Notes: generated by a model from the letters alone, not told the origin. DNA of 64,000 nt from Bacillota bacterium (GCA_023435745.1 JAEZMD010000016.1:1-64000), one strand, 5' to 3'. Shown: positions 34,263-44,182, counted from the stretch's first letter. Translations and numbers: made by a program.

Positions 34263-35138
34263 ATGAAAATCATTGAAAAATTTAAGGCTAAAAAGCCGGT
34301 TATCGCATTCGAGATATTTCCGCCGAAGCCAGATGTGCCCATAGATTCATTATTCGGTCATCTGGAACAATTTGAAGCACTGAAGCCGGACTACATCAGC
34401 GTCACCTATGGCGCGGGCGGCAGTCAGAAAGGCCGGACCCTGGAGATAGCCTCAAGGATCAAAGAAATCAACCATTTGGAAAGCATGGCGCATTTTACCT
34501 GTGTTGGTCATTTAAAGGAAGAGATAGACCGGATGCTGATCTCCATGAGTCGCCAGGGACTGAAGAATGTCCTCGCATTAAGGGGAGATCCTCCCGCTGA
34601 TCGGCCTGATTTTGATTTCAGCAAAAATGTTTACAGGTATGCCAGCGAGCTGATCGACCATATCAGAAGGTCCGGTGACTTTTGTATAGCGGCGGCCGCG
34701 TATGTGGAGGGCCATGTGGACTCAAAAAAGCTCAGTGAAGATATATTCCACCTGAAGGAAAAGGTAGACGCAGGAGTCGATTTCTTAGTCACGCAGCTTT
34801 TCTTTGACAACCGGCTATTTTATGATTTTATTGAGAAGGCCCGCAGGTCAGGCATCGACTGTCCTGTTGCCGCGGGTATCATGCCCGTTTTCAAAGCTGA
34901 TCAGATCAAATCCATCGCAGCCAAGAGCGGCTGTTCGATCCCGGCAAAGCTGGTATTGATGATGGACAAATATCAGGACAATGCAGAAGATATGAGAAGG
35001 GCAGGGATAGAATACGCAGCGCTTCAGATACGCGATCTGATCGACAACGGGGCGGACGGAATTCATCTGTATACGATGAACCGGCCCAAATCAACTGCAG
35101 AAATAATGAAAGGAGCAGATATACTCCTTTCATCCTGA
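34263..35138 (+). CDS. metF: methylenetetrahydrofolate reductase
   Basis: About 291 residues, an FAD-binding TIM barrel that reduces 5,10-methylene- to 5-methyltetrahydrofolate. AFEIFPPKPD, SVTYGAGGSQKGRT, LALRGDPP and DFLVTQLFFDN are family motifs. The ATG at 34263 is chosen because GGAGG lies 4 bases upstream; the frame is open from 34167, but the promoter lies inside that extension. It stands alone on the plus strand and overlaps the end of the convergent M50 protease gene by 9 bases. Confidence 0.95.
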   Translation: MKIIEKFKAKKPVIAFEIFPPKPDVPIDSLFGHLEQFEALKPDYISVTYGAGGSQKGRTLEIASRIKEINHLESMAHFTCVGHLKEEIDRMLISMSRQGLKNVLALRGDPPADRPDFDFSKNVYRYASELIDHIRRSGDFCIAAAAYVEGHVDSKKLSEDIFHLKEKVDAGVDFLVTQLFFDNRLFYDFIEKARRSGIDCPVAAGIMPVFKADQIKSIAAKSGCSIPAKLVLMMDKYQDNAEDMRRAGIEYAALQIRDLIDNGADGIHLYTMNRPKSTAEIMKGADILLSS

Positions 35139-36023
35139 AGGTGCCTCTCTTGCATTCCTTTCCATGAGCTGGCCGAAGGTCAAATAATCGCTCTCGTCGC
35201 TAAATGCAGATATAATCTCGTTTTCGGTGAATGCTTTAGCCAGGTGCAGTTCATCATCCAGCACATAGATGATGTGAAATCTGTCAAAGTCCATGTTTTT
35301 CAGAATCTCTTCGACCCGTGTGCTTTTGAGCACAACCAGGTCCCGTGCAGGATAAACCCCTTTCTTGATCAACTTTGAACGTCTGTAAAGAATTTGTCTG
35401 ATATTCATGAAAGCACTCTCCATTCCGGCATCCTTTAATACAAACGGTATGTATATCCCAATCATGATCAGGCTCAGATTATTGCCGGTCATACTGAACT
35501 GAACCACACCCGCCGCCAGAATAAGAGCCGCCATGATCCAGGCCAGTATCTTTATCACCCTGCCTGCCGCCAGCAATCCAATTGAGCCTGATAACAGCTG
35601 CTGCAGTATTTTGCCGCCATCAAAAGGAAACACAGGCAGAAGGTTGAACATGGCAAGCAGCAGGTTTGTTCTCCAGACCAGCTCCAGTTCCTTCTTCAAC
35701 TGCGGCAATACAGCGCCTGCCAGCAATGCGGCCCCAAACAGCAGCAGATTGGCTGCAGGTCCCGCTGCATGGATTAAAAGTAATACAGGGCGCGAAAAGC
35801 CTTTGTTCTGGATCGACGCTGACAGTCCAACAGGTGTGATGCATATTCGGGCAGGATGGACGCCAAATCGTCCGGCAACCGCTATATGGCTTATTTCATG
35901 CAGCACCACAGAAAAAAAGGCCGCGGAATACTCCTTAAGACAACCCGCAATCAGCATGACAACCGGTATGATCACCACAAAAATGCTTATGCGCAATTCA
36001 GCTTTTTTAGAACAGAATCTCAC
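35130..36023 (-). CDS. SpoIVFB-like M50 site-2 metalloprotease with CBS-like domain
   Basis: 297 residues. The zinc motif is LHEISHI (HExxH) in the first helices, and the third ligand is in LPVFPFDGG, the FxxDGG motif of site-2 proteases. A C-terminal soluble part (about 215-297) fits a CBS domain, as in SpoIVFB, which cleaves pro-sigma-K in the mother cell. The upstream M23-type gene overlaps it by four bases, reproducing the spoIVFA-spoIVFB order, so the sporulation role is a good inference. Confidence 0.9.
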   Translation of the reverse strand: MRFCSKKAELRISIFVVIIPVVMLIAGCLKEYSAAFFSVVLHEISHIAVAGRFGVHPARICITPVGLSASIQNKGFSRPVLLLIHAAGPAANLLLFGAALLAGAVLPQLKKELELVWRTNLLLAMFNLLPVFPFDGGKILQQLLSGSIGLLAAGRVIKILAWIMAALILAAGVVQFSMTGNNLSLIMIGIYIPFVLKDAGMESAFMNIRQILYRRSKLIKKGVYPARDLVVLKSTRVEEILKNMDFDRFHIIYVLDDELHLAKAFTENEIISAFSDESDYLTFGQLMERNAREAPSG

Positions 36024-37018
36024 CTGATAGTTACACTAATGTATTCAAGCGGATCTACGGCTTCTCCGTCCTTCCACACCTCAAAATGGAGATGCTGCCC
36101 GGAAGAAAGGCTATGATCTCCAATTTGAGCAATAACATCCCCTTTGCTGATACTATCACCCTCTTGCGCAGTAAGTACGCTGCAGTATGCATAGACTGTT
36201 TCGTAACCGCCATCATGCAATATTCTGATATAATCTCCGAAAGCCGGAGAGGATCCCGTTTCTGTTACTTTGCCGTCCATGACAGCCCTCACGCTGCTTT
36301 GTTTTTCAGCATGGATGTCTATCCCCATATGTGTTGCGGCGCCCACGGCACTGTGACTGATTTTTCCGAAAGGAGTGGCAAGTGTTCCATTGACAGGCAG
36401 GAGCATATCCGGCTTTGCGCCGGATTCACTGCTGGCCGATAATACCGATTTCCCTTCGGGATTTGTACCGTCTCCAGCCTCCTGCGGCCACGTTCCGGAA
36501 AGCGGAGTTGTGCCCGGGGACGCATTTGCTCCCGAAGTTGGAGCCATACTCGAAGTTAGATCCGCACCTAAAGTTTGATCCGCACCCGAAATTTGAGTCC
36601 CGCCCGAGGATGGATCGGTCTCAGGTGTCGTATTAGTTTTCACATCCGGAGCAATCACTGACGATGCAAGTATGTCCGCATCCGCCTTTTTTACAGAGCC
36701 GGGGACAATGCTATTACGGATATCTGCCACAAGATCATCCGCATAAGCAAGTATGCTTTTAATTTCAATGTTGTGACTTAAGACATATCTGATCTGTTCT
36801 GTAAAAGATCTGGCTGCCGTAATATTGATATTTTTTGCAATAACGATGATGAAAAACAGCAATATGCAAATGAGCGCCTGAAATGTTATCAGCCTTCGCA
36901 GGCCACCGTCGCGGTTGCTCCTTCCGTACCCTCTGCCCGGAACAGACCTGCCTGGTACAGACCTGTACGGCACGGAACGTCTTGCGGCATATCCGGATCT
37001 GACCGACAAAGCTTCCAT
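36020..37018 (-). CDS. SpoIVFA-like membrane protein with M23 (LytM) domain
   Basis: 332 residues: a basic N-terminus with SVPGR repeats, one membrane helix (about 44-62), a Ser/Thr/Gly/Pro-rich linker (about 125-195) and a C-terminal LytM/M23 domain. The domain keeps THMGIDIHA (His and Asp ligands) and GQHLHFEVW (HxH), so the zinc site looks intact. In B. subtilis SpoIVFA regulates the protease SpoIVFB and is itself cut by SpoIVB. The ATGA overlap with the protease gene supports this pairing. The linker is simple-sequence DNA and probably varies in length. Confidence 0.88.
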   Translation of the reverse strand: MEALSVRSGYAARRSVPYRSVPGRSVPGRGYGRSNRDGGLRRLITFQALICILLFFIIVIAKNINITAARSFTEQIRYVLSHNIEIKSILAYADDLVADIRNSIVPGSVKKADADILASSVIAPDVKTNTTPETDPSSGGTQISGADQTLGADLTSSMAPTSGANASPGTTPLSGTWPQEAGDGTNPEGKSVLSASSESGAKPDMLLPVNGTLATPFGKISHSAVGAATHMGIDIHAEKQSSVRAVMDGKVTETGSSPAFGDYIRILHDGGYETVYAYCSVLTAQEGDSISKGDVIAQIGDHSLSSGQHLHFEVWKDGEAVDPLEYISVTIR

Positions 37019-37108
37019 ATCATCTCATCTCCTGAAAACAATGAAATCGGATGCATGCATATACTTCTTTATATATATGCTTCCGATTCATTATAACAAC
37101 CTAATTCA

Positions 37109-37143
37109 AAATAAATTTTTTAGTTTGTAGAAAAAATTTATTT
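37109..37143 (-). terminator. AT-only stem-loop between mgsA and the M23 gene
   Basis: AAATAAATTTTTT (37109-37121) and its exact complement (37131-37143) make a 13-bp stem with a 9-base loop. It contains no G-C pair, so as a terminator it is doubtful. Confidence 0.3.
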
Positions 37144-37208
37144 CATCAGCGGAGTTTCAACGAGGCGCCGCCACTTATAGAATTGAGAGATATTATTTTT
37201 ATGTCTTG

Positions 37209-37601
37209 TCATTTTATTTCACGCCAGAGCAGATCTCCTCTTTCAAGACCCTTTATCAGCATTTCTGCCGTTGCGATATTTGTTGCGAACGGAATATTGT
37301 TTACATCACAAAGGCGCAGGAGAACATTAATATCCGGTTCATACTCGCGAGGACTTACCGGATCCCTTAAAAATATCACCATATCAATTTCGTTGAGTGA
37401 AACTCTCACAGCGATCTGCTGAGCACCGCCCTGCGGGCCGGGCGAAAACCTGTAAACAGGAAGGCCCGACCCCTCTGAGATAAACGATGCAGTATTTCCG
37501 GTCGCAAACAGAGAGTGCTGTTGCAGGATTGCTTTATAGGCAATGCACAGATCCATTATCAATTCTTTCTTATTATCGTGTGCTATCAGCGCAATGTTCA
37601 T
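37209..37601 (-). CDS. mgsA: methylglyoxal synthase
   Basis: 130 residues. It converts dihydroxyacetone phosphate into methylglyoxal and phosphate, a bypass of lower glycolysis under phosphate limitation. IALIAHDNKKELI, LFATGNTASFI, SGPGGxQQ-type block SPGPQGGAQQIAVRV and FLRDPVSPREYEPDI (with the catalytic aspartates) are all present. It follows minE by 59 bases, as in several clostridia. Confidence 0.95.
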   Translation of the reverse strand: MNIALIAHDNKKELIMDLCIAYKAILQQHSLFATGNTASFISEGSGLPVYRFSPGPQGGAQQIAVRVSLNEIDMVIFLRDPVSPREYEPDINVLLRLCDVNNIPFATNIATAEMLIKGLERGDLLWREIK

Positions 37602-37660
37602 ATTCCATGCTTTACCTTATCCATAAAATCCTCACACGTGCTGTTGAGTGGAGTCAGACC

Positions 37661-37945
37661 TCACTTTCCGCTGTTTCTGATATTCCTTATCGGAATATTC
37701 GCATAAAGAGCAGGTACATAATTTTCTCCATCGTCACTCTTTGTTCTGGTAAGCTGTATGTCTAATGCGCTTTCATCAACATCCATATAATTGGTAATGA
37801 CCTTGATGATCTCGCTTTTCAGCATTTCCAGAAATTGCGGTGAAACATTTGCCCGGTCATGAATAAGCACCAGTTTCAGTCTTTCTTTGGCTACTTCCTT
37901 GGAGTTCTTTTGTTTGCCAAATATTCTACTTAAATCGAGCAGCAT
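37661..37945 (-). CDS. minE: cell division topological specificity factor MinE
   Basis: 94 residues. The N-terminal segment LSRIFGKQKNSKEVAKERLKLVLIHDR (core AKERLKLVLIHDR) is the MinD-binding and anti-MinCD region; the C-terminal domain contains the dimer core. MinE makes MinCD oscillate and frees mid-cell for FtsZ. It starts 15 bases after the minD stop. Confidence 0.97.
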   Translation of the reverse strand: MLLDLSRIFGKQKNSKEVAKERLKLVLIHDRANVSPQFLEMLKSEIIKVITNYMDVDESALDIQLTRTKSDDGENYVPALYANIPIRNIRNSGK

Positions 37946-37960
37946 TTATTCCCCTCCCTT

Positions 37961-38761
37961 TCAGTTCGCCTTCAGGCCGAATATTTTCTTTAGTTTGAGC
38001 ATAAAGCCACGTTCTTCGTCAAAGTCCATAAACGGAACATCTTCTCCCCTTATTCTCTGTACGATGTTTCGGTATGCCTGTCCTGCCGTAGATTTGTCAT
38101 CATTGATCGCGGGCTCGCCTCTGTTTGTTGAGACAACGATCTTCTCATCATCAGGAACCACGCCAATGAGTCCAATAGCCAGAATATCAATGATATCATC
38201 GATAGACATCATATCTCCACGTTTGACCATGTCCGCACGCATTCTGTTGATGAGCAGCTTTGGGTTTCGGAGTTCGTTTGCTTCCAGAAGCCCGACGATT
38301 CTATCGGCATCCCGCACGGCGGATACTTCGGGAGTAGTGACTACAATTGCTCTATCCGCTCCGGCAATGGCGTTCTTGAAGCCCTGCTCAATACCGGCCG
38401 GACAGTCTATAATTATGTAATCGAATTCATCCTTTAACTCTTCGCAAAGTTTCATCATCTGCTGGGGGCTCACTGCTGTTTTATCTCTTGTCTGTGCTGC
38501 CGGCAGCAGATAAAGTCCTTCGTAGCGCTTGTCCTTGATCAGAGCCTGTTTTACCCGGCAAAAGCCTTCCACTACATCAACGAGATCGTATACGATTCTG
38601 TTTTCCAAACCCATGACAACATCAAGATTGCGAAGACCTATATCCGTATCGATCAGGACGACCTTCTGCCCTGCCAATGCAAGTCCTGTCCCGATATTGG
38701 CCGTCGTTGTTGTCTTTCCGACGCCGCCTTTTCCTGATGTTATTACTATGACTTCGCCCAT
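37961..38761 (-). CDS. minD: septum site-determining ATPase MinD
   Basis: 266 residues. The deviant Walker A is KGGVGKTTTTANIG, followed by VVLIDTDIGLRNLDVVMGLENRIVYD (core DTDIGLRNLD). The C-terminus FMLKLKKIFGLKAN is the amphipathic membrane-targeting helix. It recruits MinC to the membrane and is displaced by MinE. Confidence 0.98.
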   Translation of the reverse strand: MGEVIVITSGKGGVGKTTTTANIGTGLALAGQKVVLIDTDIGLRNLDVVMGLENRIVYDLVDVVEGFCRVKQALIKDKRYEGLYLLPAAQTRDKTAVSPQQMMKLCEELKDEFDYIIIDCPAGIEQGFKNAIAGADRAIVVTTPEVSAVRDADRIVGLLEANELRNPKLLINRMRADMVKRGDMMSIDDIIDILAIGLIGVVPDDEKIVVSTNRGEPAINDDKSTAGQAYRNIVQRIRGEDVPFMDFDEERGFMLKLKKIFGLKAN

Positions 38762-38806
38762 CCAAATACCTCCTGTGCGCCTGGTTGCAGGCTTCGCTTT
38801 TCCTTT

Positions 38807-39487
38807 TTATTTATATTGTGGAAGAAACCTTTCAATATATACAAGCTCATCCTTCACAAAGGCCAGTTCAGGAATAAGTCCCTGTCTGGTTTCCTTTGTG
38901 TCGGGCGGCCGTGTAATGACATCCGCAATACGAAGCTGGGTCGGCTGCAGGCTCAGCGCGGCGACAACAGCCTCCTTGTTTCCGTCCGCCCCCGCATGGA
39001 CCATACCGCGAAGGGAACCCATTACAACTACGTTACCTGTCGCAATGACCTCTCCGCCCGGGTTTACATCTCCAATGACAACCAAATTTCCCTCAAAGCT
39101 GACCAATTGGCCGGATCTGACAGTACCCCTGTAAAACCTGGTCATACCCTCTTCAAGGCCTTTGAAGTGCATCAGCCTCAATTTTGGCTTTTCCCGGCTT
39201 TTATCGATCTCCTCCGGTTCAGGTTCATTGACTGAGCTGTCTTCCTCAAAACTCTGGATTTCCGCATCGGCTTTCTCAGATATGAGTTTAATGATTTTTT
39301 GTTCCTCGTCGGGATTTAGCTTTTTACCGCGATATTTAACAGCCAGACTTGCACCCTTGAAAAATCTGCCTGAAGACTCCAGCTTTCTGGCAACATGCTC
39401 GTAAATGGAATCAAAATCATCCTCTTCCCGCATGATGAGTATCAGTCCGTTTGCAGTTGCCTTGAAGCTGATATTATTTTCCTCCAT
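38807..39487 (-). CDS. minC: septum formation inhibitor MinC
   Basis: 226 residues. The N-terminal FtsZ-inhibiting domain (about 1-100) is followed by the C-terminal beta-helix with RSGQLVSFEGNLVVIGDVNPGGEVIA (core GNLVVIGDVNPGGE) and GSLRGMVHAGADGN. The last 15 residues are typical of the MinD-binding end. It is the first of minCDE and lies 136 bases after mrdA. Confidence 0.96.
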   Translation of the reverse strand: MEENNISFKATANGLILIMREEDDFDSIYEHVARKLESSGRFFKGASLAVKYRGKKLNPDEEQKIIKLISEKADAEIQSFEEDSSVNEPEPEEIDKSREKPKLRLMHFKGLEEGMTRFYRGTVRSGQLVSFEGNLVVIGDVNPGGEVIATGNVVVMGSLRGMVHAGADGNKEAVVAALSLQPTQLRIADVITRPPDTKETRQGLIPELAFVKDELVYIERFLPQYK

Positions 39488-39623
39488 AAACCAAATCCCC
39501 CTGCAGTATTGACTAACTTGGTTAAAAAGATTGATTTAACATATTTTATTATTACATTAATTGATCATTAAGACAAGCAGAAAATAAGATTCATATCAGA
39601 TCTGTGCCGAATTCGTGCCGAAT

Positions 39624-41744
39624 TCATTGATTGAAAACAGGCGACTCCGGCTCCAGCGTTGAGCTTCCCGTATTTGCCTTTTTCAAACCGAAATATTCAT
39701 CAATGATATCTCTTGCGATCGGAGCAACATTCGAACCCCATGCCCCCTTTTCCACGACCACTGCTATCGCGATCTGCGGGTCGTCTGCAGGAGCATAGCA
39801 TACAAACAATGCGTTTGGAGAGCGCTCGATGCCTTTTGATGTCTGAGCCGTGCCGGTCTTTCCGGCCACCTCAAAGGGTAGTCCCTGGAATGACTTGTAT
39901 GCCGTACCGTCTATGGAGGAGGTAACAGCTACCATCCCCTGCTTTACGGCATCTATTGTCGCCTGCTGCACAGGCACCTGTGTATATGATGGTTCCGTTA
40001 CATTAACCACAGATCCGTCATAACGGATCACCTCTTTGACAAGATAAGGCTTGTATCTTTTTCCGCCATTTGCAATGGTACTTATATAGCTCGCCATCTG
40101 CAGCGGTGTAAACCGGCTGTCAAATTGCCCTATCGAAGTCTGGGCTGTATCCGCAGGTCTCCATATATCGTTTCTGAGCTCCTTCTTCAGTTCCTTGGAT
40201 GACATAAAGCCTGCTTTTTCACTTGGCAGATCTATCCCGCTTAGCTTGCCCAATCCGAAATGCTCCGCCCATACGCCAAGCGTATCGATCCCGGTATCCA
40301 CACCAAGCAAATAGAAATAGACGTTGCAGGAGGTTTCCAGCGCTCTCTTCAGGTTCAGCACCCCATGGCCTGACGTTGGTCTTTCCAGGCAGTACAAGTC
40401 TCTGTTCCCAATAACGATACGACCCGGATCACGAATATTGCTTCTCGAGGGAGTGATAATTCCCTTTTCAAGTCCGGCGATGGCAACCAGCGGTTTGAAT
40501 GTCGAACCGGGCTCATACATGCCCGCGATCGCTCTGTTGACCTGCGCCTTGTTCTCATCATTGTTCAAAGCAGCGATAACCTTTTGTGCTTCTATGTCCT
40601 CCGAACCTGCCAGATAAACCTGCGGGTCGAAGCTGGGGTAGCTTGCCAGGGTCAGCACCTCTCCGGTATTAACATCCAGTACCACTGCGGCGCCTGCGTT
40701 AGCATCCCCATAGTTGCTGTCTTCCTTCTTATTTCTGATGATATCTATATTCCGTGCCAGGGACTCCATCGCAACCTTCTGAAGATTTGTATCGATGGTC
40801 AGTATCACATCGCTTCCGGGAACCGCCGCAACAGTCTCTTTCTTTTGCGTCAGCTTGCCGGTAGTATCCACCTCTATGCTCATTTTTCCATTCCGCCCTC
40901 TGAGGTATCTTTCTGCCTGCAGCTCAATTCCCGAATAACCAATCAGGTCATCCTTGTCATAGCCTTCATCCTTTAGTTCATCATACCGGTTTTGCGATAT
41001 GGACCGGATGTACCCAAGCACATGCGCCTCCTCAGTGGAATCGACATACTCCCTGACCGGCTCAAGTGTCGTTATAACACCGGGGAATTCATGATTTCTT
41101 TCCTCCAATTCGTAAATCGTTTCAATACTCACGTCATCGGCCAGTGATATGCTGCCGCCGGTCGTAAAGCTCCAGTTGTTGATCATTATTTCATATCTGA
41201 ACAGCATGATCCTGTAGGCCTGCTCCTCGGTATAAGCCTCATCGATTTTGAACACTTCTTCTCTGAGGTGTTTGAAAAGGTCTCCGGCATCAGTCCTGAC
41301 CTCCTCCTCCTTTAAACCGAGTCTGTTTGAATTGGTTTGCCATGCTTTGATTTCCTTCTCCGGCCTTCCATTGAATGTAACGGGAGCAAATGTCAGATAT
41401 TTTGACAGGCTGTTTGCATGGTTTTGAGAATTTTTGGCAAACAGATCTGAAAGCTTGAGCAGCATTTCGTTCAACTCAGCTGTTGTGATGCTTGTCTTAA
41501 CCAAAAGTACCGAATACCCCTGTTTGTTTACCGCAAGCGGGACGCCATTTCTGTCGAGAATCTTTCCTCTGGGCGCTTCTATATCACTTTCCTTTAATAA
41601 TCTTCTGTATGAGCTGGCATAATACTTTTCGCCTTCCACGATTTGCAGGTTAAAAAGACGAAAAATAATCATAAAACCAAAAATCAGGAATCCAAGACTG
41701 AGTATTAAATATCTGTTATTTAGCTTCTCTTTCAATGACAACAC
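39624..41744 (-). CDS. mrdA: penicillin-binding protein 2 (elongasome transpeptidase)
   Basis: 706 residues. One N-terminal membrane helix is followed by a dimerisation domain with EAPRGKILDRNG and by the transpeptidase domain. The catalytic motifs are SxxK in PGSTFKPLVA, SxN in TSCNVYF and KTG in AGKTGTAQ. It cross-links peptidoglycan during elongation with MreBCD, encoded directly upstream. A rodA gene is not found in this window. Confidence 0.95.
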   Translation of the reverse strand: MLSLKEKLNNRYLILSLGFLIFGFMIIFRLFNLQIVEGEKYYASSYRRLLKESDIEAPRGKILDRNGVPLAVNKQGYSVLLVKTSITTAELNEMLLKLSDLFAKNSQNHANSLSKYLTFAPVTFNGRPEKEIKAWQTNSNRLGLKEEEVRTDAGDLFKHLREEVFKIDEAYTEEQAYRIMLFRYEIMINNWSFTTGGSISLADDVSIETIYELEERNHEFPGVITTLEPVREYVDSTEEAHVLGYIRSISQNRYDELKDEGYDKDDLIGYSGIELQAERYLRGRNGKMSIEVDTTGKLTQKKETVAAVPGSDVILTIDTNLQKVAMESLARNIDIIRNKKEDSNYGDANAGAAVVLDVNTGEVLTLASYPSFDPQVYLAGSEDIEAQKVIAALNNDENKAQVNRAIAGMYEPGSTFKPLVAIAGLEKGIITPSRSNIRDPGRIVIGNRDLYCLERPTSGHGVLNLKRALETSCNVYFYLLGVDTGIDTLGVWAEHFGLGKLSGIDLPSEKAGFMSSKELKKELRNDIWRPADTAQTSIGQFDSRFTPLQMASYISTIANGGKRYKPYLVKEVIRYDGSVVNVTEPSYTQVPVQQATIDAVKQGMVAVTSSIDGTAYKSFQGLPFEVAGKTGTAQTSKGIERSPNALFVCYAPADDPQIAIAVVVEKGAWGSNVAPIARDIIDEYFGLKKANTGSSTLEPESPVFNQ

Positions 41745-41770
41745 CTCTGCTTTTAGGCATCCAACCCTCT

Positions 41771-42286
41771 TTAGTACTTTCTGATCGTTTTATCGGTATC
41801 GTTGAACCATTTATCAGCTTTGATCATCAATGGAAACAACAAAACAGCTATTGCGCTGTTATAGACCGCTTCGGGCAGAATGACTACTGTAAATGCATAA
41901 AGAAAATTCATATCAGCGCTCATAACGTTATTGACAATAAAAATAACAGACTCATATGCTACAGAATATACAAAAGTAAAGAATACGGCAATCAGTAAAT
42001 TATCCCTGTACATTCTTTTGTTCAACGAACCAACTGTGATGCCCAGATATAACCCGAATAAAGCATAAAATCCAATCACACTTCCAAACATCATGTCAGC
42101 AGCAAGTCCCGCAAACAGTCCGACGGCGCCGCCTTCGACGTTTCCTCTGAGCAAGGCGGCAGAAATAATAAACACCACCAGCAGATTTGGTAAAACTCCG
42201 TAAATCGTTGCATACTGCATTATAGTTGTTTGCAGCAGCAACAACAAAATCACAAAGAAAAAATAGAATAAAAACTTTTTTTTCAT
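41771..42286 (-). CDS. mreD: rod shape-determining protein MreD
   Basis: 171 residues with about five membrane helices. GNVEGGAVGLFAGLAADMMFGSVIG (core GLFAGLAADMMFGS) is the most conserved part of the family. It bridges MreC and the transmembrane elongasome. The start overlaps the mreC stop by one base. Confidence 0.93.
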   Translation of the reverse strand: MKKKFLFYFFFVILLLLLQTTIMQYATIYGVLPNLLVVFIISAALLRGNVEGGAVGLFAGLAADMMFGSVIGFYALFGLYLGITVGSLNKRMYRDNLLIAVFFTFVYSVAYESVIFIVNNVMSADMNFLYAFTVVILPEAVYNSAIAVLLFPLMIKADKWFNDTDKTIRKY

Positions 42287-43143
42287 TATTCAGCACTGCC
42301 TGACTCTATATTTTTCTCACTTCTGAGTACGAATACCTCTTCGAGTCTCTTAAAATCCGCCGTCGGTTGAATGATCGCATAACGGTCAAGCTCGCTGTTT
42401 GATTTTCTCACCTCAATGACCTCGCCGATCACGATCCCCTTTGGATATATACCGCCCAATCCCGAGGTCTCGATCACATCACCGACTTCAACATCTACCT
42501 CAAGAGGGATGTAATCCATTTTGCACAAGCCCTTTCCCTTGAGCTCCATGTCCCCCCGGACGATTGCATGGCCTCCGCCTGCTTTTGCGATCCAGCCGGA
42601 GATGGCGCTCTGTGCGTCAATGATTGTTTGCACATTTGAGGTAGAAATATCGGAGGAAACCACTCTCCCCACAAGACCCTTTCCGCTTGTCACTACCGGC
42701 GAGTCAATATAAATGCCCTCTCTGCTTCCAATATCTATTTTGAACACGCTGAACCAATTGCTGGGATCCACGGCAATAATATTCGCGCCGTGGATCGTAT
42801 AGCCGCCAAATTGCTCCTTCAGACTCAAGGCTCGCCTCAACTCTTCATTCTTGCTTTCCAGCGTTGCCATCTCTCTGTTTTGTTTCTTCAGTTCGGCTAC
42901 TTCCGCTCTTAGCATATCATTTTCTTTTTTCACATCTTCGATATCTTTAAAATAGAACAGTATATCTTCAACCTTTTGGCCGACTGAGGATAGAAATCCC
43001 TGAACCGGCTTCATTGGCACACTGATAATATTATTGAGCCAATTAAGCTTGCTGTTTTTGTTTGCAGAGACCCCCATCACTACAAGCAGAACAATTGTAA
43101 TAAAAGACACGATAAACCATTTGCTCTTGAAAAAACGCAGCAA
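42286..43143 (-). CDS. mreC: rod shape-determining protein MreC
   Basis: 285 residues: one N-terminal membrane helix, a coiled coil (about 60-115, KKENDMLRAEVAELKKQNRE) and a beta-rich external domain with VVTSGKGLVGRVVSS and TSGLGGIYPKGIVIGEV. It links MreB to the murein synthases outside the membrane. Confidence 0.95.
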   Translation of the reverse strand: MLRFFKSKWFIVSFITIVLLVVMGVSANKNSKLNWLNNIISVPMKPVQGFLSSVGQKVEDILFYFKDIEDVKKENDMLRAEVAELKKQNREMATLESKNEELRRALSLKEQFGGYTIHGANIIAVDPSNWFSVFKIDIGSREGIYIDSPVVTSGKGLVGRVVSSDISTSNVQTIIDAQSAISGWIAKAGGGHAIVRGDMELKGKGLCKMDYIPLEVDVEVGDVIETSGLGGIYPKGIVIGEVIEVRKSNSELDRYAIIQPTADFKRLEEVFVLRSEKNIESGSAE

Positions 43144-43159
43144 TGGACATGTCTCCTCT

Positions 43160-44182
43160 CTATCTCAATTTTCTGGGCGTTATCAATACACGCTTCAAAG
43201 TCTCGATTTCCTCAAGGACTTTACCGGTTCCGACCGCCACACAATCCAACGGATTATCCGCAATCATGACCGGCATACCGGTCTCTTCATGAATCAGCTT
43301 GTCCAGGCCGCTTAAAAGAGCTCCTCCACCTGCAAGCATTATTCCTTTATCCATTATATCCGATGCCAGCTCCGGCGGTGTTTTTTCCAGGGTATATTTT
43401 ATCGAATCCACAATGGAATTAATCGGTTCCTTCAACGCCTCGTTAATTTCACCGGAAGATATGGTTATGTTCTTTGGAAGCCCTGTGATCAGATCCCTGC
43501 CCCTGACCTCCATATATTCCTCTTTGGGCTTTGGGAAAGCATTGCCGATTGTCAGCTTGATCTGCTCTGCCGACCTTTCGCCTATCATCAGGTTGTATTC
43601 CTTTTTGACAAAATGAACGATCGCTTCGTCAAATTCATCTCCCGCGATCCTGAGAGATTTGCTTGTAACGACCCCGCCCAGCGATATAACAGCCACTTCA
43701 CTGGTACCGCCTCCGATATCGACAATCATGCTGCCGGTCGGCTCCTCAACAGGCAGATTCGCTCCAATAGCAGCCGCCATTGGCTCCTCAATCAGATAGG
43801 CTTCTTTTGCCCCTGCCTGAAGTGTCGCTTCCTCAACCGCTCTCTTCTCGACCTCTGTCACTCCGGAGGGCACACATATGACGACTCTCGGTTTTGATAC
43901 AACGCCACCGCCCATCGCTCTTTTGATAAAGTACTTGAGCATGCTCTGAGTAATGTCAAAGTCCGCGATAACCCCATCCTTCATAGGCCTGATTGCTACA
44001 ATATCACCGGGTGTCCTGCCGATCATACTTTTTGCATCATCGCCAACCGCAAGGATTGCTTTCGAATTTTTATTGATAGCCACTACCGACGGCTCTCTGA
44101 TAACAATTCCTTTGCCTTTTACGTGAACAAGCGTATTGGCTGTCCCCAAATCGATTCCGATATCTCTTGCAAAAAATCCCAT
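43160..44182 (-). CDS. mreB: rod shape-determining actin homologue MreB
   Basis: About 340 residues. The actin-fold phosphate loops are IGIDLGTANTLVHVKG (core DLGTANTLV) and VDIGGGTSEVAVIS, with the adenosine motif AGGGALLSGLDKL. The start at 44182 (MGFFARDIG) has GGGAGG 7 bases upstream; the frame opens five codons earlier at a TTG that would contain the RBS. It polymerises on the inner membrane face and positions elongation. Confidence 0.97.
   Translation of the reverse strand: MGFFARDIGIDLGTANTLVHVKGKGIVIREPSVVAINKNSKAILAVGDDAKSMIGRTPGDIVAIRPMKDGVIADFDITQSMLKYFIKRAMGGGVVSKPRVVICVPSGVTEVEKRAVEEATLQAGAKEAYLIEEPMAAAIGANLPVEEPTGSMIVDIGGGTSEVAVISLGGVVTSKSLRIAGDEFDEAIVHFVKKEYNLMIGERSAEQIKLTIGNAFPKPKEEYMEVRGRDLITGLPKNITISSGEINEALKEPINSIVDSIKYTLEKTPPELASDIMDKGIMLAGGGALLSGLDKLIHEETGMPVMIADNPLDCVAVGTGKVLEEIETLKRVLITPRKLR

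Noticed and set aside
39604..39625. 11-bp tandem repeat GTGCCGAATTC after mrdA
   Set aside because: Two copies only, no structure or context; likely chance duplication.
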